From Acidobacteriota bacterium (GTDB lineage Bacteria; Acidobacteriota; G020349885), in the NCBI GenBank assembly GCA_020349885.1, contig CP070701.1:1666846-1730845 (forward strand): a stretch of DNA of 64,000 bases, read 5' to 3'. Position numbers and translations under genes: made by a program. Below, piece after piece: positions 16,573 to 24,374 of the stretch (position 1 is the first letter of the stretch; each line of letters starts with the position of its first letter). The notes beneath the pieces are model-generated. The model was not told the origin of the DNA and did not search any database. It worked only from the letters and a program-made list of their open reading frames with translations.

Positions 16573-16675
16573 CCCCGACGCGTTGGGGCAAGCCGTTAGC
16601 AGTTGGCAGTTAGCAGTTAGCGACTGGAAAATTTTAAATTCCGCTCGCCAACGGCCAAAGGCTAACGGCCAACGG
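16573..16675 (+). repeat. GGGGCAAG palindrome fused to inverted arms of heptamer repeats
   Basis: 16573-16592 is the palindrome CCCCGACGCGTTGGGGCAAG. It runs directly into arm 1 (16593-16627): CCGTTAG, CAGTTGG, CAGTTAG, CAGTTAG, CGACTGG. After an AT-rich 20-bp centre comes arm 2 (16648-16675): CCAACGG, CCAAAGG, CTAACGG, CCAACGG. On the other strand these read CCGTTGG, CCGTTAG, CCTTTGG, CCGTTGG. Both arms share the consensus CMGTTRG in opposite orientation, so the whole can fold as one imperfect hairpin. Confidence 0.7.
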
Positions 16676-16875
16676 CCCTTTGTCATCGGTTATCCGGTTC
16701 CGAGCCGCAGGCGAAGGACCGTGGAGAGAAACCCCAGGGAGGGGGCACCCCCCTCCCCCCTCAATTTACAGAACGAACCTACCAAGTGCGCGAAAACAAA
16801 GGATTTTTTAATTTACACCTAGGAACGAACCTACGAATCGAAGGACGTAGAACGATAGAACGTATGGGATTTTCG

Positions 16876-16903
16876 GTCATTGGTCATCTGTCATCTGGCA
16901 TTT
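16876..16903 (+). repeat. Heptamer repeat, GTCATCT family
   Basis: Four phased 7-nt units: GTCATTG, GTCATCT, GTCATCT, GGCATTT, ending 15 bp before the nuoA promoter. Confidence 0.5.
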
Positions 16904-16915
16904 CGTCGCGGGGTG

Positions 16916-16924
16916 TGCTACAAT
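16916..16924 (+). promoter_or_regulatory. Extended -10 element of nuoA
   Basis: TGCTACAAT (TGn plus TACAAT at 16919-16924). The nuoA ATG is at 16942, 17 bases past the hexamer. No good -35 is visible. Confidence 0.45.
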
Positions 16925-16941
16925 GCGCCGAGGTCAAGCCC

Positions 16942-17298
16942 ATGCTGAAACATTACCTTCCCGTGGCCATCGTGGCGGTCATCGCGACCGGAGCGGCGGC
17001 GGGGATGTTAATCCTCTCGTGGTTCCTCGGCCCGAAGCGCATGACGGCGGAGAAGGCCTTTCCCTACGAGAGCGGCATGCCCCTTCTCGACGAGCAGCGC
17101 AAGCGCCACTCCGTCCGCTTCTATCTCGTGGCGGCGCTCTTCATCCTCTTCGACATCGAGGTCGCGTTTCTCTTTCCGTGGTCGCTCGTGTTCCGGGACC
17201 TCGGCGTGGGCGGGTTCGTGGAGATGCTCGTCTTCATCGGGCTGCTCCTGGCGGGCTTCGTCTACGTATGGAGGCGGGGGGCCCTGGAGTGGCAGTAG
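16942..17298 (+). CDS. nuoA: NADH-quinone oxidoreductase subunit A
   Basis: 118 residues, the usual length, with three transmembrane helices. The diagnostic block is present: PYESGMPLLDEQRKRHSVRF, then FILFDIEVAFLFPW with the conserved acidic residues. NuoA is a small membrane subunit at the junction between the peripheral and membrane arms of complex I. The ATG at 16942 fits the family N-terminus. nuoB follows after 33 bp. The usual nuoC-N genes do not follow nuoB, so the complex I genes are split in this genome. Confidence 0.95.
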   Translation: MLKHYLPVAIVAVIATGAAAGMLILSWFLGPKRMTAEKAFPYESGMPLLDEQRKRHSVRFYLVAALFILFDIEVAFLFPWSLVFRDLGVGGFVEMLVFIGLLLAGFVYVWRRGALEWQ

Positions 17299-17331
17299 CG
17301 CGGCTCCGGTCACGATAGAAAGGAAACATAC

Positions 17332-18021
17332 ATGAGCAAGGCACCGAATGTACAGACCCGGTCGAGGTCGGAGGTGGCCGAGCAGCGGGCGGCCATGCGG
17401 GCCACGCTGGACGAGCGGGCCGCACGCGACAACATCCTCACGACGACGATCGACGCGCTCGTCAGCTGGTGCCAGAAGAATTCCCTCTGGCCGATGCCCA
17501 TGGGCCTCTCGTGCTGCGCCATCGAGATGATGGCGATGGCCGCCTCCCGCTACGACCTGGCGCGCTTCGGCGCCGAGGCCATGCGCTTCACCCCGCGCCA
17601 GTGCGACCTGATTATCGTGGCGGGCACCGTGACGAAGAAGATGGCCCCCGCGGTCGAGAAGATCTACCGCCAGATGCCCGACCCGAAGTGGGTCATCTCG
17701 ATGGGCGTCTGCGCCACCTCGGGCGGCATGTTCAACGTCTACAGCGTGCTCCAGGGCATCGACCTGGCCATCCCCGTGGACGTCTACATCGCGGGATGCC
17801 CCCCGCGGCCCGAGAGCATCCTTTACGCCCTCATGAGGATCCAGGAAAAGGTTCAGAAGAAGGGGAGCCCCCTGCGCGATATCCTCGGCAGGGAGAGGCC
17901 GTATCCGCCGGAGGAGGTGCGGGCTGACATCGACCGCCAGGTCGACGCGGCCAAGAAACGCCGCGAGGCCGCGCACATGGACCGGCCGGAGAGGGAGTTC
18001 CTTCCGCCGCCGCGCGCATGA
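17332..18021 (+). CDS. nuoB: NADH-quinone oxidoreductase subunit B
   Basis: 229 residues. NuoB carries the terminal 4Fe-4S cluster N2 that hands electrons to quinone. The ligand motifs are intact: [20 protein letters not shown] and AGCPPRPE, together with WCQKNSLWP and [13 protein letters not shown]- and C-terminal extensions (about 40 residues each, charged) make it a little longer than the 160-220 residue norm. The stop overlaps the next gene's ATG by 4 bp, so the caspase-like protein is translated from the same message. nuoC is absent here. Confidence 0.96.
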   Translation: MSKAPNVQTRSRSEVAEQRAAMRATLDERAARDNILTTTIDALVSWCQKNSLWPMPMGLSCCAIEMMAMAASRYDLARFGAEAMRFTPRQCDLIIVAGTVTKKMAPAVEKIYRQMPDPKWVISMGVCATSGGMFNVYSVLQGIDLAIPVDVYIAGCPPRPESILYALMRIQEKVQKKGSPLRDILGRERPYPPEEVRADIDRQVDAAKKRREAAHMDRPEREFLPPPRA

Positions 18022-18665
18022 GAGTCGACAAGCGCGAGCCGGTCTTTCTCGTGCTCGAGGCGTACTGGGAGAAGGACATCGAGGACGATTCCACGGTCCG
18101 CCCCTTCGTCAAGGGGCTGTGCGACGCGTACGGATGGGAATATTTCCACCGGTTCTTCGACAGCGCGGACGACATTCGCCTCTGGATCAGGGAATTCGAC
18201 CACACCCGCCGCCCCGGCTGCCAGAAAATCGTCTACATCGCCGCCCACGGCTCCTCGGGCTTTTTGCACACGATAGAAACGAAGATCCCCGCAAGCCGCC
18301 TTCTTTCGATCATCGCGCACACCAGAAGCCTCACGGGCGTCCACCTCGGAAGCTGCAATCTCGCCAAGCAGCGCTTTTCGAGAAAACTGCTGAAATCCTC
18401 GAACGTGAAGTGGGTCGCGGCCTACCGGCGGGAGATCCCCTGGCTCGAGAGCATGGCGCTCGACCTGCTCTTTTGGAACTGGGTTTTTTCCGGGGTTCCC
18501 CGAACCAAGCGCTCCGTCCGCCTGTCCCCGGCGAGGGCGGCGAGCGAGATGTATTCCGGATTCGGCCTGGCCAGGGACATGGGCTTCCAGGTCGTCCACC
18601 GCAAAAGGGGCACGCGGAAAGTCGAGTCCTCCTGGGAAATTCTGAAAACGAAGGGAGACAAATGA
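18018..18665 (+). CDS. Caspase-like (His/Cys dyad) protein of unknown function
   Basis: 215 residues. The ATG at 18018 overlaps the nuoB stop (ATGA). A predicted beta strand ends in [13 protein letters not shown] (His77), and 36 residues later another ends in GVHLGSCNL (Cys113). His-Gly after a hydrophobic strand and Ser-Cys after the next is the layout of the caspase/CHAT/gingipain (clan CD) active site. The N-terminus [11 protein letters not shown] resembles a bacterial domain family of unknown function with the same dyad, which I recall as DUF6642-like. There is no signal peptide and no obvious effector domain. Function and target are unknown; the link to complex I is only genomic. Confidence 0.6.
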   Translation: MRVDKREPVFLVLEAYWEKDIEDDSTVRPFVKGLCDAYGWEYFHRFFDSADDIRLWIREFDHTRRPGCQKIVYIAAHGSSGFLHTIETKIPASRLLSIIAHTRSLTGVHLGSCNLAKQRFSRKLLKSSNVKWVAAYRREIPWLESMALDLLFWNWVFSGVPRTKRSVRLSPARAASEMYSGFGLARDMGFQVVHRKRGTRKVESSWEILKTKGDK

Positions 18666-18737
18666 CCAGCATTAGGCGGCCCTCCGGTGGGCGCCGCAAT
18701 CTCCCTCGCGCCCGGGGGAAAGCGGCCGCGCAGGCCC

Positions 18738-19940
18738 CTACACCTTCGACAGGATGTGGCCCAGCTTGTTCTTCTTGGCCCGCAGGTAGCGGATGTTCTC
18801 GCCCGTGGGCTTGGCCTCCAGCGGCAGCCGCTTGACGATTTCGAGCCCGAAGCCCTTGAGCGCGACCTGCTTGCGCGGGTTGTTCGTAAGCACGCGAATC
18901 TTGCGGAGGCCGAGGTCGCTCAGGATTTGCGCCCCTACGCCGTAATCGCGCTGGTCTGGCTTGAACCCGAGCGCCTCGTTGGCCTCGACGGTGTCCTTGC
19001 CCTTGTCCTGGAGGGCGTAGGCCTGCAGCTTGTGCTTGAGGCCGATGCCGCGCCCCTCCTGGCGAAGATAGACCAGGACGCCCGCCCCCTCGTCCATGAT
19101 GTGCCTGAGCGCCAGGTCGAGCTGCTCGCGGCAGTCGCAGCGAAGCGAGTGGAACACCTCCCCCGTGAGGCATTCCGAGTGCACCCGCACGAGCGCCGCG
19201 CTCTGCTTGTCGACCTCCCCGTACACGAGGGCAAGGTGAATCTGCTTGTCGAGCTCGTTCTCGTAGCCGAAGAGCCGAAACTTCCCGTTGGGCGTGGGAA
19301 GCTCGGACTCGGAAATGCGCTGCACGAACCGCTCGTTCCGGATGCGGTGCTCGATGAGGGCCTGCACCGTGAGGATGGGAATGCCGTGCCGCTCGGAGAA
19401 CTCCTCGAGCTGCGGCATGCGGGCCATGGTGCCGTCCTCGTTCATAATCTCGCAGATGACGCCCGCGGGGCGGAGTCCCGCGAGGCGCGCCAGATCCACC
19501 GACGCCTCGGTCTGGCCCGCACGCCGGAGCACGCCTCCCCGGGCCGCCTGAAGGGGAAAGACGTGGCCCGGGCGCACCAGGTCGTCGGGCTTGGTGTCGG
19601 GATGGACGGCCGCCTGAATGGTGCGGGCGCGGTCGGCGGCCGAGATACCCGTCGTGGTGCCCGAGCGGGCGTCCACCGAAACGCAGAAGGCCGTGCCGTA
19701 AGGCGACGTGTTTTCATCGACCATGAGCTCGAGATCGAGCTCCTCCAGACGCTTCTCCGTCATGGCAAGGCAGATGAGCCCCCGCCCGTGGCGGGTCATG
19801 AAGTTGATCGCTTCGGGCGTCACGTGCTCCGCCGCGATGCAGAGGTCACCCTCGTTCTCGCGCTCCTCGTCGTCCACGAGAATGACCATCCGTCCTTCTC
19901 GAAGGGATTGAGCTGCTTCTTCAGCGCTGGTGAAAGGCAT
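18738..19940 (-). CDS. ribBA: Bifunctional riboflavin biosynthesis protein RibBA
   Basis: 400 residues. The N-terminal half is 3,4-dihydroxy-2-butanone-4-phosphate synthase ([11 protein letters not shown], then [11 protein letters not shown]). The C-terminal half is GTP cyclohydrolase II, with the zinc cysteines of [16 protein letters not shown] and RQEGRGIGL. Together they make the two precursors of the riboflavin ring. The GTP cyclohydrolase motifs are intact, so both activities are expected. It is a single gene, convergent with the nuoB/caspase-like group and divergent from pilB. I saw no FMN riboswitch in the 176-bp upstream spacer. Confidence 0.96.
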   Translation of the reverse strand: MPFTSAEEAAQSLREGRMVILVDDEERENEGDLCIAAEHVTPEAINFMTRHGRGLICLAMTEKRLEELDLELMVDENTSPYGTAFCVSVDARSGTTTGISAADRARTIQAAVHPDTKPDDLVRPGHVFPLQAARGGVLRRAGQTEASVDLARLAGLRPAGVICEIMNEDGTMARMPQLEEFSERHGIPILTVQALIEHRIRNERFVQRISESELPTPNGKFRLFGYENELDKQIHLALVYGEVDKQSAALVRVHSECLTGEVFHSLRCDCREQLDLALRHIMDEGAGVLVYLRQEGRGIGLKHKLQAYALQDKGKDTVEANEALGFKPDQRDYGVGAQILSDLGLRKIRVLTNNPRKQVALKGFGLEIVKRLPLEAKPTGENIRYLRAKKNKLGHILSKV

Positions 19941-20065
19941 GGCGAATGTTCTATCCTATAGCTAACAATAGCAGAAAACGGGGGCCGGCGCAACGGGGCG
20001 TTTCCGCTGGTGGTTCTTGAGCCGAGGCGCGCGGCGGGTCTATATCGGGATTAGGCGCCCGGGAC

Positions 20066-20094
20066 TTGACAAGCACCTGTGAACTTCTTACACT
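20066..20094 (+). promoter_or_regulatory. Sigma-70-type promoter of pilBTC
   Basis: TTGACA at 20066-20071, 17-bp spacer, TACACT at 20089-20094. A good Shine-Dalgarno (GGAGAAGAAG from 20101) precedes the pilB ATG at 20117. Confidence 0.65.
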
Positions 20095-20116
20095 TAAACT
20101 GGAGAAGAAGACGAAT

Positions 20117-21871
20117 ATGGCTCTCAAGCTTGGCGAAATGCTCCTCGACAAGGATCTCATCACGAAGGAGCAGCTTGAGCATGCGCTCGAGTACCAGCAG
20201 GAGAACGGCGGCAAGCTGGGCTTCAACCTCGTTAAACTGGGCTACATCACGGATGAGGACATCACCCAGTTTCTGAGCGAGCAGTACAGCGTGCCGGCGG
20301 TTGACCTTGCGAACTTCGAGATTGATGAAAGCATCCTCAAGCTCATCCCGAGTGAAGTGGCCCAAAAATACAACGCCATTCCCCTGAGCCGAAGCGGCGC
20401 ATCGCTCACGGTGGCCATGAGCGATCCGGGCAACGTATTTGCAGTGGACGACATCAAATTCATGACGGGCTATGACGTCGAGACGGTGGTGGCTTCCGAG
20501 ATGGCCATCCGCGAGGCCATTGACAAGTACTACGGCAAATCCTCGGCGCTCCAGCTCAAGGAATTGATGGAGGAAATGGAGGCTTCGCCCACCTCGGGCA
20601 TGCCCGACATCGACGACTTGGACGACACCGAGATGGAGGTGGTGGAGGACATCGAGGATCTCGACATCCAGGACGCCGAGAAAGCGGCCGAGACGGCGCC
20701 CGTTATCAAGCTGGTCAACCACATCATCCGCATGGCCCTCGAGAAGAGCGCAAGCGACATCCATATCGAGCCCTACGAGAAGGACTACAGGCTGCGCTAC
20801 CGCGTGGACGGCGTCCTCTTCGAGGAGATGCGTCTGCCGATGAAGATGAAGGACGGCATTACGAGCCGCCTCAAAATCATGGCCAGCCTCGACATCGCCG
20901 AGAAGCGCTTGCCGCAGGACGGCCGCATCAAGGCAAAAATGACCATCAAAGGGGCGAAGAAAGAAATTGACTTCCGCTTCTCGGTCCTTCCGACGCTTTG
21001 GGGGGAGAAGATCGTCATGCGCATCCTCGACAAAGAGGGCCTCATGCTCGACATGACGAAGCTCGGCTTCGAGCCGGAATCACTTGAGCTCTTCATGGAG
21101 TGCCTTATGAAGCCCTACGGCATGATCCTCGTCACGGGCCCCACGGGAAGCGGAAAGACGAACACGCTGTACTCGGCCATGGCCACCGTGAACCAGCCCG
21201 AGGTCAACATCATGACCGCCGAAGATCCCGTCGAGTTCAACATCCACGGCATCAACCAGGTGCAGATGCGCGACCGCATCGGGCTGAACTTCGCCGCGGC
21301 GCTGCGCTCGTTTCTGCGCCAGGACCCCGACGTCATCCTCGTGGGGGAGGTTCGCGATTTCGAGACGGGCGAGATTTCTATCAAGGCCGCGCTCACGGGG
21401 CACCTCGTGCTCTCGACCCTTCACACGAACGACGCCCCCTCGACCGTGAGCCGCCTTATGAACATGGGGATCGAGCCGTTCCTGGTGGCCACCTCCGTGC
21501 TCTGCATCGTGGCACAGCGCCTCGCGCGGAAGATTTGCACGAACTGCAAAAAGGAGATTGAGCGGCCCCCGGCCCAGAGCCTTATCGACATCGGCTTCAC
21601 GCCGGAGGAAGCCGAAAGCACCACGCTCTACAAGGGGGAGGGATGTTCCAAGTGCCTCAACAAGGGTTACAAGGGGCGCATCGCGCTCTTCGAGGTGATG
21701 CGCAACACGGAGCAGATGCAGGACCTCATCCTCTGCGGCGCCAACTCGAACGAGCTGCGCCGCCTGGCGCTGGAGCAAGGCATGATTTCGCTCCGCGCAA
21801 GCGGCCTCGCGAAGATCAAAAGCGGCGTCACCACGATTGAGGAAGTCCTTCGGACCACGATGGTTGTGTAA
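20117..21871 (+). CDS. pilB: Type IV pilus extension ATPase PilB
   Basis: 584 residues, GspE/PilB family. The N-terminal MshEN-type domain (LGEMLLDKDLITKEQLEHAL, residues 4-150) is followed by the secretion ATPase with Walker A GPTGSGKTNTLYS, Asp box, Walker B DPDVILVGEVRD, and the zinc-binding cysteines CTNCKK and CSKCLNKGYKGR. It powers pilin polymerisation at the inner membrane. The ATG at 20117 has a strong ribosome-binding site. pilT follows after 12 bp and pilC after that, a common order in Deltaproteobacteria- and Acidobacteria-like genomes. Confidence 0.95.
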   Translation: MALKLGEMLLDKDLITKEQLEHALEYQQENGGKLGFNLVKLGYITDEDITQFLSEQYSVPAVDLANFEIDESILKLIPSEVAQKYNAIPLSRSGASLTVAMSDPGNVFAVDDIKFMTGYDVETVVASEMAIREAIDKYYGKSSALQLKELMEEMEASPTSGMPDIDDLDDTEMEVVEDIEDLDIQDAEKAAETAPVIKLVNHIIRMALEKSASDIHIEPYEKDYRLRYRVDGVLFEEMRLPMKMKDGITSRLKIMASLDIAEKRLPQDGRIKAKMTIKGAKKEIDFRFSVLPTLWGEKIVMRILDKEGLMLDMTKLGFEPESLELFMECLMKPYGMILVTGPTGSGKTNTLYSAMATVNQPEVNIMTAEDPVEFNIHGINQVQMRDRIGLNFAAALRSFLRQDPDVILVGEVRDFETGEISIKAALTGHLVLSTLHTNDAPSTVSRLMNMGIEPFLVATSVLCIVAQRLARKICTNCKKEIERPPAQSLIDIGFTPEEAESTTLYKGEGCSKCLNKGYKGRIALFEVMRNTEQMQDLILCGANSNELRRLALEQGMISLRASGLAKIKSGVTTIEEVLRTTMVV

Positions 21872-21883
21872 AGGAGCGTAACG

Positions 21884-23050
21884 ATGAGCTTAAGTCTGCA
21901 CTCGCTTTTCACCCGAATGTTTGAGGTCGACAATGGGGTGGCGACCGACCTGCACGTCACCGTCAACACCTGCCCCACGATTCGCATCCACGGTGACCTG
22001 CTTGCGCTTCCGGGCTATGAGGAGGTCGTGCTCACGGCCCCGCAGACCAAGAAGCTCATCTACAGCGTGATGACCGATCAGCAGAAGCACATGTTCGAGG
22101 AAAACCTTGAGATCGATTTTTCTTTCGGCATCAAGGACTTGGCGCGCTTTAGAACGAACGTGTTCATGCAGCGGGGAGCGGTGGCTGCGGCGTTCCGCAC
22201 CATTCCCCATCAAATTCTGGGCTTTGAAACGCTGGGGCTTCCCTCGGCGGTTCCGAAGCTGTGCGATCTGCCGCGCGGCCTTATCCTCTTGACGGGGCCG
22301 ACCGGTTCGGGAAAATCCACGACGCTCGCGGCCATGATCGACAAGGTTAATCAGGAGTACAAGAAACACATCATCACGATCGAGGATCCCATCGAGTACC
22401 TGCATTCGCACCGGTCCTGCGTTGTCAACCAGCGCGAGGTCCTAAGCGACACGCACTCGTTTGAGAACGCGATGCGCTCGATTCTGCGCCAGGACCCGGA
22501 CGTGGTCCTCATCGGAGAGATGCGCGACCTTGAAACCACGGAAACCTGCCTCAAGATCGCCGAAACCGGCCACTTGACCTTTGCCACCCTGCACACGAAC
22601 TCGGCCGCCCAGACCATCACGCGTATCATTGACATCTTCCCGGCGCACCAGCAGTCCCAGATTCGCACGCAGCTTTCCATGGTGATCGAAGGAATCCTGT
22701 GCCAGACGCTCCTTCCCCATCGAAGCGGCAAGGGGCGCGTCCTCGGCATCGAGTTCATGGTTCCCAACTCCTCGATTCGCAACCTGATCCGCGAGGACAA
22801 GATTCACCAGATTTATTCAGCCATGCAGACGGGCCAGGAGGTAAGCGGCATGCAGACGCTGAACCAATCCTTGTCGCAGCTTTACCTGGACGGAAAGATT
22901 ACGCTTGAGACGGCGTTGGGTCGCTCGTCGATGCCGGATGAGCTTCAAGAGTTGATCAACCGCGGGGTGGGAACGCTGGGGGCGCGCACGGCCGCGCGGT
23001 CTGCGGCGAAAGTAGCAGCGGGGGCCGCTCACTCCGCACGCAGGGGGTAA
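21884..23050 (+). CDS. pilT: Type IV pilus retraction ATPase PilT
   Basis: 388 residues. PilT-type N-terminal PAS-like domain (ATDLHVTVNTCPTIRIHGDL), Walker A LTGPTGSGKSTTLAAMID, Asp box EDPIEYLH, Walker B DPDVVLIGEMRD, and the His box ATLHTNSAAQTITR. PilT depolymerises pili and drives twitching motility. The last 25 residues are an Ala-rich tail absent from typical PilT. It lies between pilB and pilC in one operon. A second PilT-type gene is at 60669-61742. Confidence 0.93.
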   Translation: MSLSLHSLFTRMFEVDNGVATDLHVTVNTCPTIRIHGDLLALPGYEEVVLTAPQTKKLIYSVMTDQQKHMFEENLEIDFSFGIKDLARFRTNVFMQRGAVAAAFRTIPHQILGFETLGLPSAVPKLCDLPRGLILLTGPTGSGKSTTLAAMIDKVNQEYKKHIITIEDPIEYLHSHRSCVVNQREVLSDTHSFENAMRSILRQDPDVVLIGEMRDLETTETCLKIAETGHLTFATLHTNSAAQTITRIIDIFPAHQQSQIRTQLSMVIEGILCQTLLPHRSGKGRVLGIEFMVPNSSIRNLIREDKIHQIYSAMQTGQEVSGMQTLNQSLSQLYLDGKITLETALGRSSMPDELQELINRGVGTLGARTAARSAAKVAAGAAHSARRG

Positions 23051-23076
23051 TCCATACACGCTAAGGGAGTATAGCC

Positions 23077-24273
23077 ATGCCAACGTTTGTTTGGAAGGGA
23101 ACGCAGGCGGGGATCATCAAGGAAGGCACCATCGTCGCCGCCGCGAAAGAGGACGTGCGCGCCATGCTCGCCCGCCAGCAGATTGTCGTAAGCGGCATCA
23201 AGGAAAAGGGCAAGGAGTTGGCGCTGCCCAAGTTCGGGGGCGGAGTCACGCCCAAGGAAATAGCCGTCTTTACGCGCCAGTTCTCGGTCATGGTCGACGC
23301 CGGCCTTCCTCTGGTGCAGTGCATTGAAATCCTGGGCGGCCAGCAGCCCAATCCCGCCTTCCAGAAGGCGCTTCTGCAGATTCGAACGGACGTTGAGGGT
23401 GGCGCTTCGCTCTCCGACGCCATGCGTAAGCACCCCAAGATTTTCGACGACCTCTACTGCAACCTCGTCAAGGCGGGCGAGGCGGGCGGTATCCTGGACA
23501 CCATTCTCCGGCGTCTCTCCGCCTATATCGAGAAAGCGGTCAAATTGAAGAGTGCCGTGAAAAGCGCGCTGATCTATCCCGTGGCGATCGTGGTTGTGGC
23601 GTGCATCGTGGTCGGGGTGATTTTGAGATTCGTTATTCCCACGTTCGCCGATTTGTTTGCGGGGCTGGGGGTGGAGCTGCCGCTTCTGACCCGAATCATC
23701 ATTGCCGCCAGCAATATCCTGAAGACCTTTTTCCTGCCTCTCATTTTCGTGTTTATTGCCCTCGGGTTTTTCCTTAACCGCTACTACAAGACGTACAACG
23801 GAAGGCGCGTGATCGACGGCATTCTGCTCAAAACGCCCATCCTGGGAGAGCTTCTTCGCAAAATTGCGGTGGCCCGGTTTTGCCGAACCCTTGCGACCTT
23901 GACGACGAGCGGCGTTCCCATTCTCGAGGGATTGGAGATTACGGCCAAAACGTCCGGCAACGCCATCATCGAGGATGCCATCATGGTCACGCGCAAAGCG
24001 GTCGAGGAGGGAAAAACCATTTCCGAGCCGCTCGAGAGAACGAAGCAGTTTCCCTCGATGGTGTGCCAGATGCTTTCGGTCGGGGAGAAAACGGGCGCCC
24101 TGGACACGATGCTCGGCAAGGTGGCCGACTTTTACGAGGACGAGGTGGACGAGGCGGTGGAGAACCTGATGTCGCTCCTCGAGCCGGTGATTATTGTCTT
24201 CCTCGGCGGCATCATCGGCTGCATCGTCATTGCGATGTACTTGCCCATGTTCAAACTCATTCAGACGCTCTAA
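23077..24273 (+). CDS. pilC: Type IV pilus inner-membrane platform protein PilC
   Basis: 398 residues, GspF/PilC family, with two T2SSF domains. The first starts near residue 68 (FTRQFSVMVDAGLPLVQCIE) and the second near 270 (FCRRLATLTTSGVPILEGLE in style; here FCRTLATLTTSGVPILEGLE). Three membrane helices are visible: about 170-195, 220-240, and at the C-terminus (EPVIIVFLGGIIGCIVIAMY). PilC couples the PilB/PilT motors to the pilus base. It ends the pilBTC transcript, since a terminator hairpin follows 26 bp later. Confidence 0.95.
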   Translation: MPTFVWKGTQAGIIKEGTIVAAAKEDVRAMLARQQIVVSGIKEKGKELALPKFGGGVTPKEIAVFTRQFSVMVDAGLPLVQCIEILGGQQPNPAFQKALLQIRTDVEGGASLSDAMRKHPKIFDDLYCNLVKAGEAGGILDTILRRLSAYIEKAVKLKSAVKSALIYPVAIVVVACIVVGVILRFVIPTFADLFAGLGVELPLLTRIIIAASNILKTFFLPLIFVFIALGFFLNRYYKTYNGRRVIDGILLKTPILGELLRKIAVARFCRTLATLTTSGVPILEGLEITAKTSGNAIIEDAIMVTRKAVEEGKTISEPLERTKQFPSMVCQMLSVGEKTGALDTMLGKVADFYEDEVDEAVENLMSLLEPVIIVFLGGIIGCIVIAMYLPMFKLIQTL

Positions 24274-24299
24274 CGCTTGCTTGGATACACATTAACGGG

Positions 24300-24345
24300 A
24301 AAGGCAGCTTGGCGATCGTGCAAGATTGGCAACGCTGCCTTTTTC
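24300..24345 (+). terminator. Rho-independent terminator between pilC and pilS
   Basis: AAAGGCAGC at 24300-24308 pairs with GCTGCCTTT at 24334-24342 around a 25-nt loop whose ends (TTG/CAA) can extend the stem; TTTTT follows. It separates pilBTC from pilSR, although some read-through could still supply pilSR. Confidence 0.7.
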
Positions 24346-24374
24346 GCTTTCTGCGCCGCTTGGAGGCATAACGC

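Larger units (their letters stand above)
16246..16941. other. 696-bp repeat-filled intergenic region
   Basis: I see no convincing gene between the ankyrin lipoprotein and nuoA. The first 130 bp hold a GC-rich inverted pair (GCCGGGGCCGGGGG near 16283 against CCGGCCCCGGGG near 16330). From 16388 to 16903 the sequence is mostly short phased tandem repeats, listed separately, plus one GGGGCAAG palindrome. The last 20 bp carry the nuoA promoter. Confidence 0.6.

Noticed and set aside
19941-20116. FMN riboswitch before ribBA
   Set aside because: No FMN-element core such as the AGGGY...GCCY blocks on the - strand.
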